Part shown: positions 5,811-6,624 of the stretch, one piece after another
Numbering within the stretch: position 1 is the first letter of the stretch
Layout of the letters: the number at the start of each line of letters is the position of its first letter
Source: Alphaproteobacteria bacterium
GTDB taxonomy: Bacteria; Pseudomonadota; Alphaproteobacteria; Micavibrionales; UBA2020
DNA: 6,624 nt
Assembly: GCA_023136145.1 (NCBI GenBank)
Contig: JAGLRU010000408.1
Span: forward strand, 1 to 6,624
Reading direction: 5' to 3'
Notes under the pieces: generated by a model
The model's database searches: none
The model's input: the letters and a program-made list of their open reading frames with translations, nothing else
What the model was told of the DNA's origin: nothing
Position numbers and translations under genes: made by a program

Positions 5811-6131
5811 ATGCTTGTTTATCTTCGCGACAAATTTCGCCGGAACGGTAAAACGACCTTCAGCCGGGGGGAGTTGGGTATGTTGCTCTCACTTTACGGG
5901 GGGCATGTCCAGAAAGGCGAATGGAGGGATTACGCCATAGACAGCCTGACGGATATGGCTGTGTTTTCCATCTTTCGTTCTAGTCGTGAGCAGCCACTTT
6001 ATTCCATCACCAAAATTCATAGCCGCAGCTTGATAAAGCCATCACAATATGCCGTTCATTCGCGGAGCAAGTTTTTGAAGCAAAGCGCGTCCTTGCGCGA
6101 AATTATTGATTTTATTGAAGAGCAGACATGA
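5811..6131 (+). CDS. DUF2794 family protein
   Basis: A 106-residue protein recognised as DUF2794, a small family found in Alphaproteobacteria whose function I do not know. The conserved core is clear: FSRGELGMLLSLYGGHV (17-33), GEWRDYAIDSLTDMAVFSIFR (36-56) and PLYSITK (62-68). The C-terminal third (ending LREIIDFIEEQT) is less like the family as I recall it. No signal peptide or membrane segment is present, so it should be cytoplasmic. The ATG is supported by AGAGG about 7 nt upstream. Its stop overlaps the start of the Sel1-repeat gene (ATGA), so the two are likely co-translated. It is transcribed divergently from the diguanylate cyclase, with a gap of about 240 bp between the two starts. 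Confidence 0.85.
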   Translation: MLVYLRDKFRRNGKTTFSRGELGMLLSLYGGHVQKGEWRDYAIDSLTDMAVFSIFRSSREQPLYSITKIHSRSLIKPSQYAVHSRSKFLKQSASLREIIDFIEEQT

Positions 6132-6624
6132 TGCGTTATTTTCTGATGATTGTTCTGTGTACTGTCCTGACGGTATATTTTTTTGAAATCGCGCAGGCTG
6201 ATATTGAGTACCAACCGGACCCTGTTTATCAGAAGCTTGGTGAAAATGATCTACATCCGATGGAGGATATGATTGTTCTTGCCAAACAGGGGAACGTGCG
6301 TGCCCAGTTCATTCTGGGAGACCTGTACGCAAAAGGAAAAGGCGGGTTTGCCAAGGATACGGTTAAGGCTTGCCGATGGTTCGAGGAATCGGCGATCAAC
6401 GGTTACAATCATAGCTTTATTCGATTGGCCGCATTAGCTAAACATGAAAACAAGCCTTTGGAGGCATGGAAATGGTACACGCTGGCGATTAAGGGTTTTG
6501 GGCAAGGAGGTGAGCTGACCTTTGTAATCGCCGCTCGTCATAACTTGATAATAGATGCAAAGCTTATAGCTAAGGATATTTGGCGAGCTAAAAAGTTTAT
6601 GAAGGATTGGGTGCTTGCACGCAA
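6128..6624 (+). CDS. Exported Sel1-repeat protein (3' end beyond right edge)
   Basis: Partial gene: 165 codons are visible and the frame is open at the edge, and it was found by direct translation. Residues 1-24 are a signal peptide (MMRYFLMIVLCTVLTVYFF, then an Ala-Gln-Ala cleavage site before Asp25); there is no lipobox cysteine. Residues about 52-92 match a Sel1-like repeat: AKQGNVRAQFILGDLYAKGKG, KDTVKACRWFEESAINGY. Residues 93-123 are a shorter, degenerate second repeat (LAALAKHENKPLEAWKWYTLA). Sel1 repeats are TPR-like helical pairs used for protein binding, so a periplasmic scaffold or adaptor role is inferred; the partner is unknown. Two adjacent ATGs (6128, 6131) are both possible starts; the first overlaps the DUF2794 stop. 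Only a weak GAAGAG precedes it, so coupling is probable. Confidence 0.82.
   Translation, partial: MMRYFLMIVLCTVLTVYFFEIAQADIEYQPDPVYQKLGENDLHPMEDMIVLAKQGNVRAQFILGDLYAKGKGGFAKDTVKACRWFEESAINGYNHSFIRLAALAKHENKPLEAWKWYTLAIKGFGQGGELTFVIAARHNLIIDAKLIAKDIWRAKKFMKDWVLAR

Noticed and set aside
1..6624. Mobile elements, CRISPR arrays, rRNA or tRNA genes
   Set aside because: No transposase-like frame, regularly spaced repeats, terminal inverted repeats or tRNA-like sequence was seen on reading both strands.

Overview
The window looks like ordinary chromosome from an alphaproteobacterium of moderate GC (near 50% by eye, with AT-rich gaps between genes). The lineage call is an inference. It rests on a DUF2794 gene (a family known from Alphaproteobacteria), SSB and EF-P sequences of alphaproteobacterial type, the order efp / inositol-monophosphatase gene / OmpA-like gene, and a diguanylate cyclase whose N-terminal helical domain resembles those of alphaproteobacteria. 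No mobile element, CRISPR array, rRNA or tRNA gene was seen.

Layout. Positions 1-2595, minus strand: a tight run of four genes, read right to left as dciA-like (DUF721), efp, suhB-like phosphatase, and an exported OmpA-like protein that runs off the left edge. dciA and efp overlap by ATGA, efp and suhB are 5 nt apart, and suhB and the OmpA-like gene are 18 nt apart, so one transcript is likely. Positions 2596-2968 are an AT-rich gap of about 370 bp between divergent genes. Positions 2969-3427, plus strand: ssb. Positions 3428-3568 are a convergent gap with an inverted repeat and a weak terminator-like hairpin. Positions 3569-5571, minus strand: a diguanylate cyclase gene followed 5 nt later by a glycerophosphodiester phosphodiesterase gene. 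Positions 5572-5810 are a divergent promoter region. From 5811 on, plus strand: a DUF2794 gene overlapping by ATGA an exported Sel1-repeat protein that is cut by the right edge.

How they fit. The left half is housekeeping: helicase loading (DciA) and single-strand binding (SSB) lie back to back, and EF-P and the phosphatase follow DciA. The right half pairs cyclic-di-GMP synthesis with a lipid-headgroup hydrolase and, divergently, a DUF2794 gene coupled to a secreted Sel1-repeat protein. No clear new defence or mobile system is visible. The points most worth checking are an SSB in which the position of the E. coli DNA-stacking residue Phe60 is threonine, the dciA-efp coupling next to divergent ssb, and the divergent cyclase/GDPD and DUF2794/Sel1 gene pairs.
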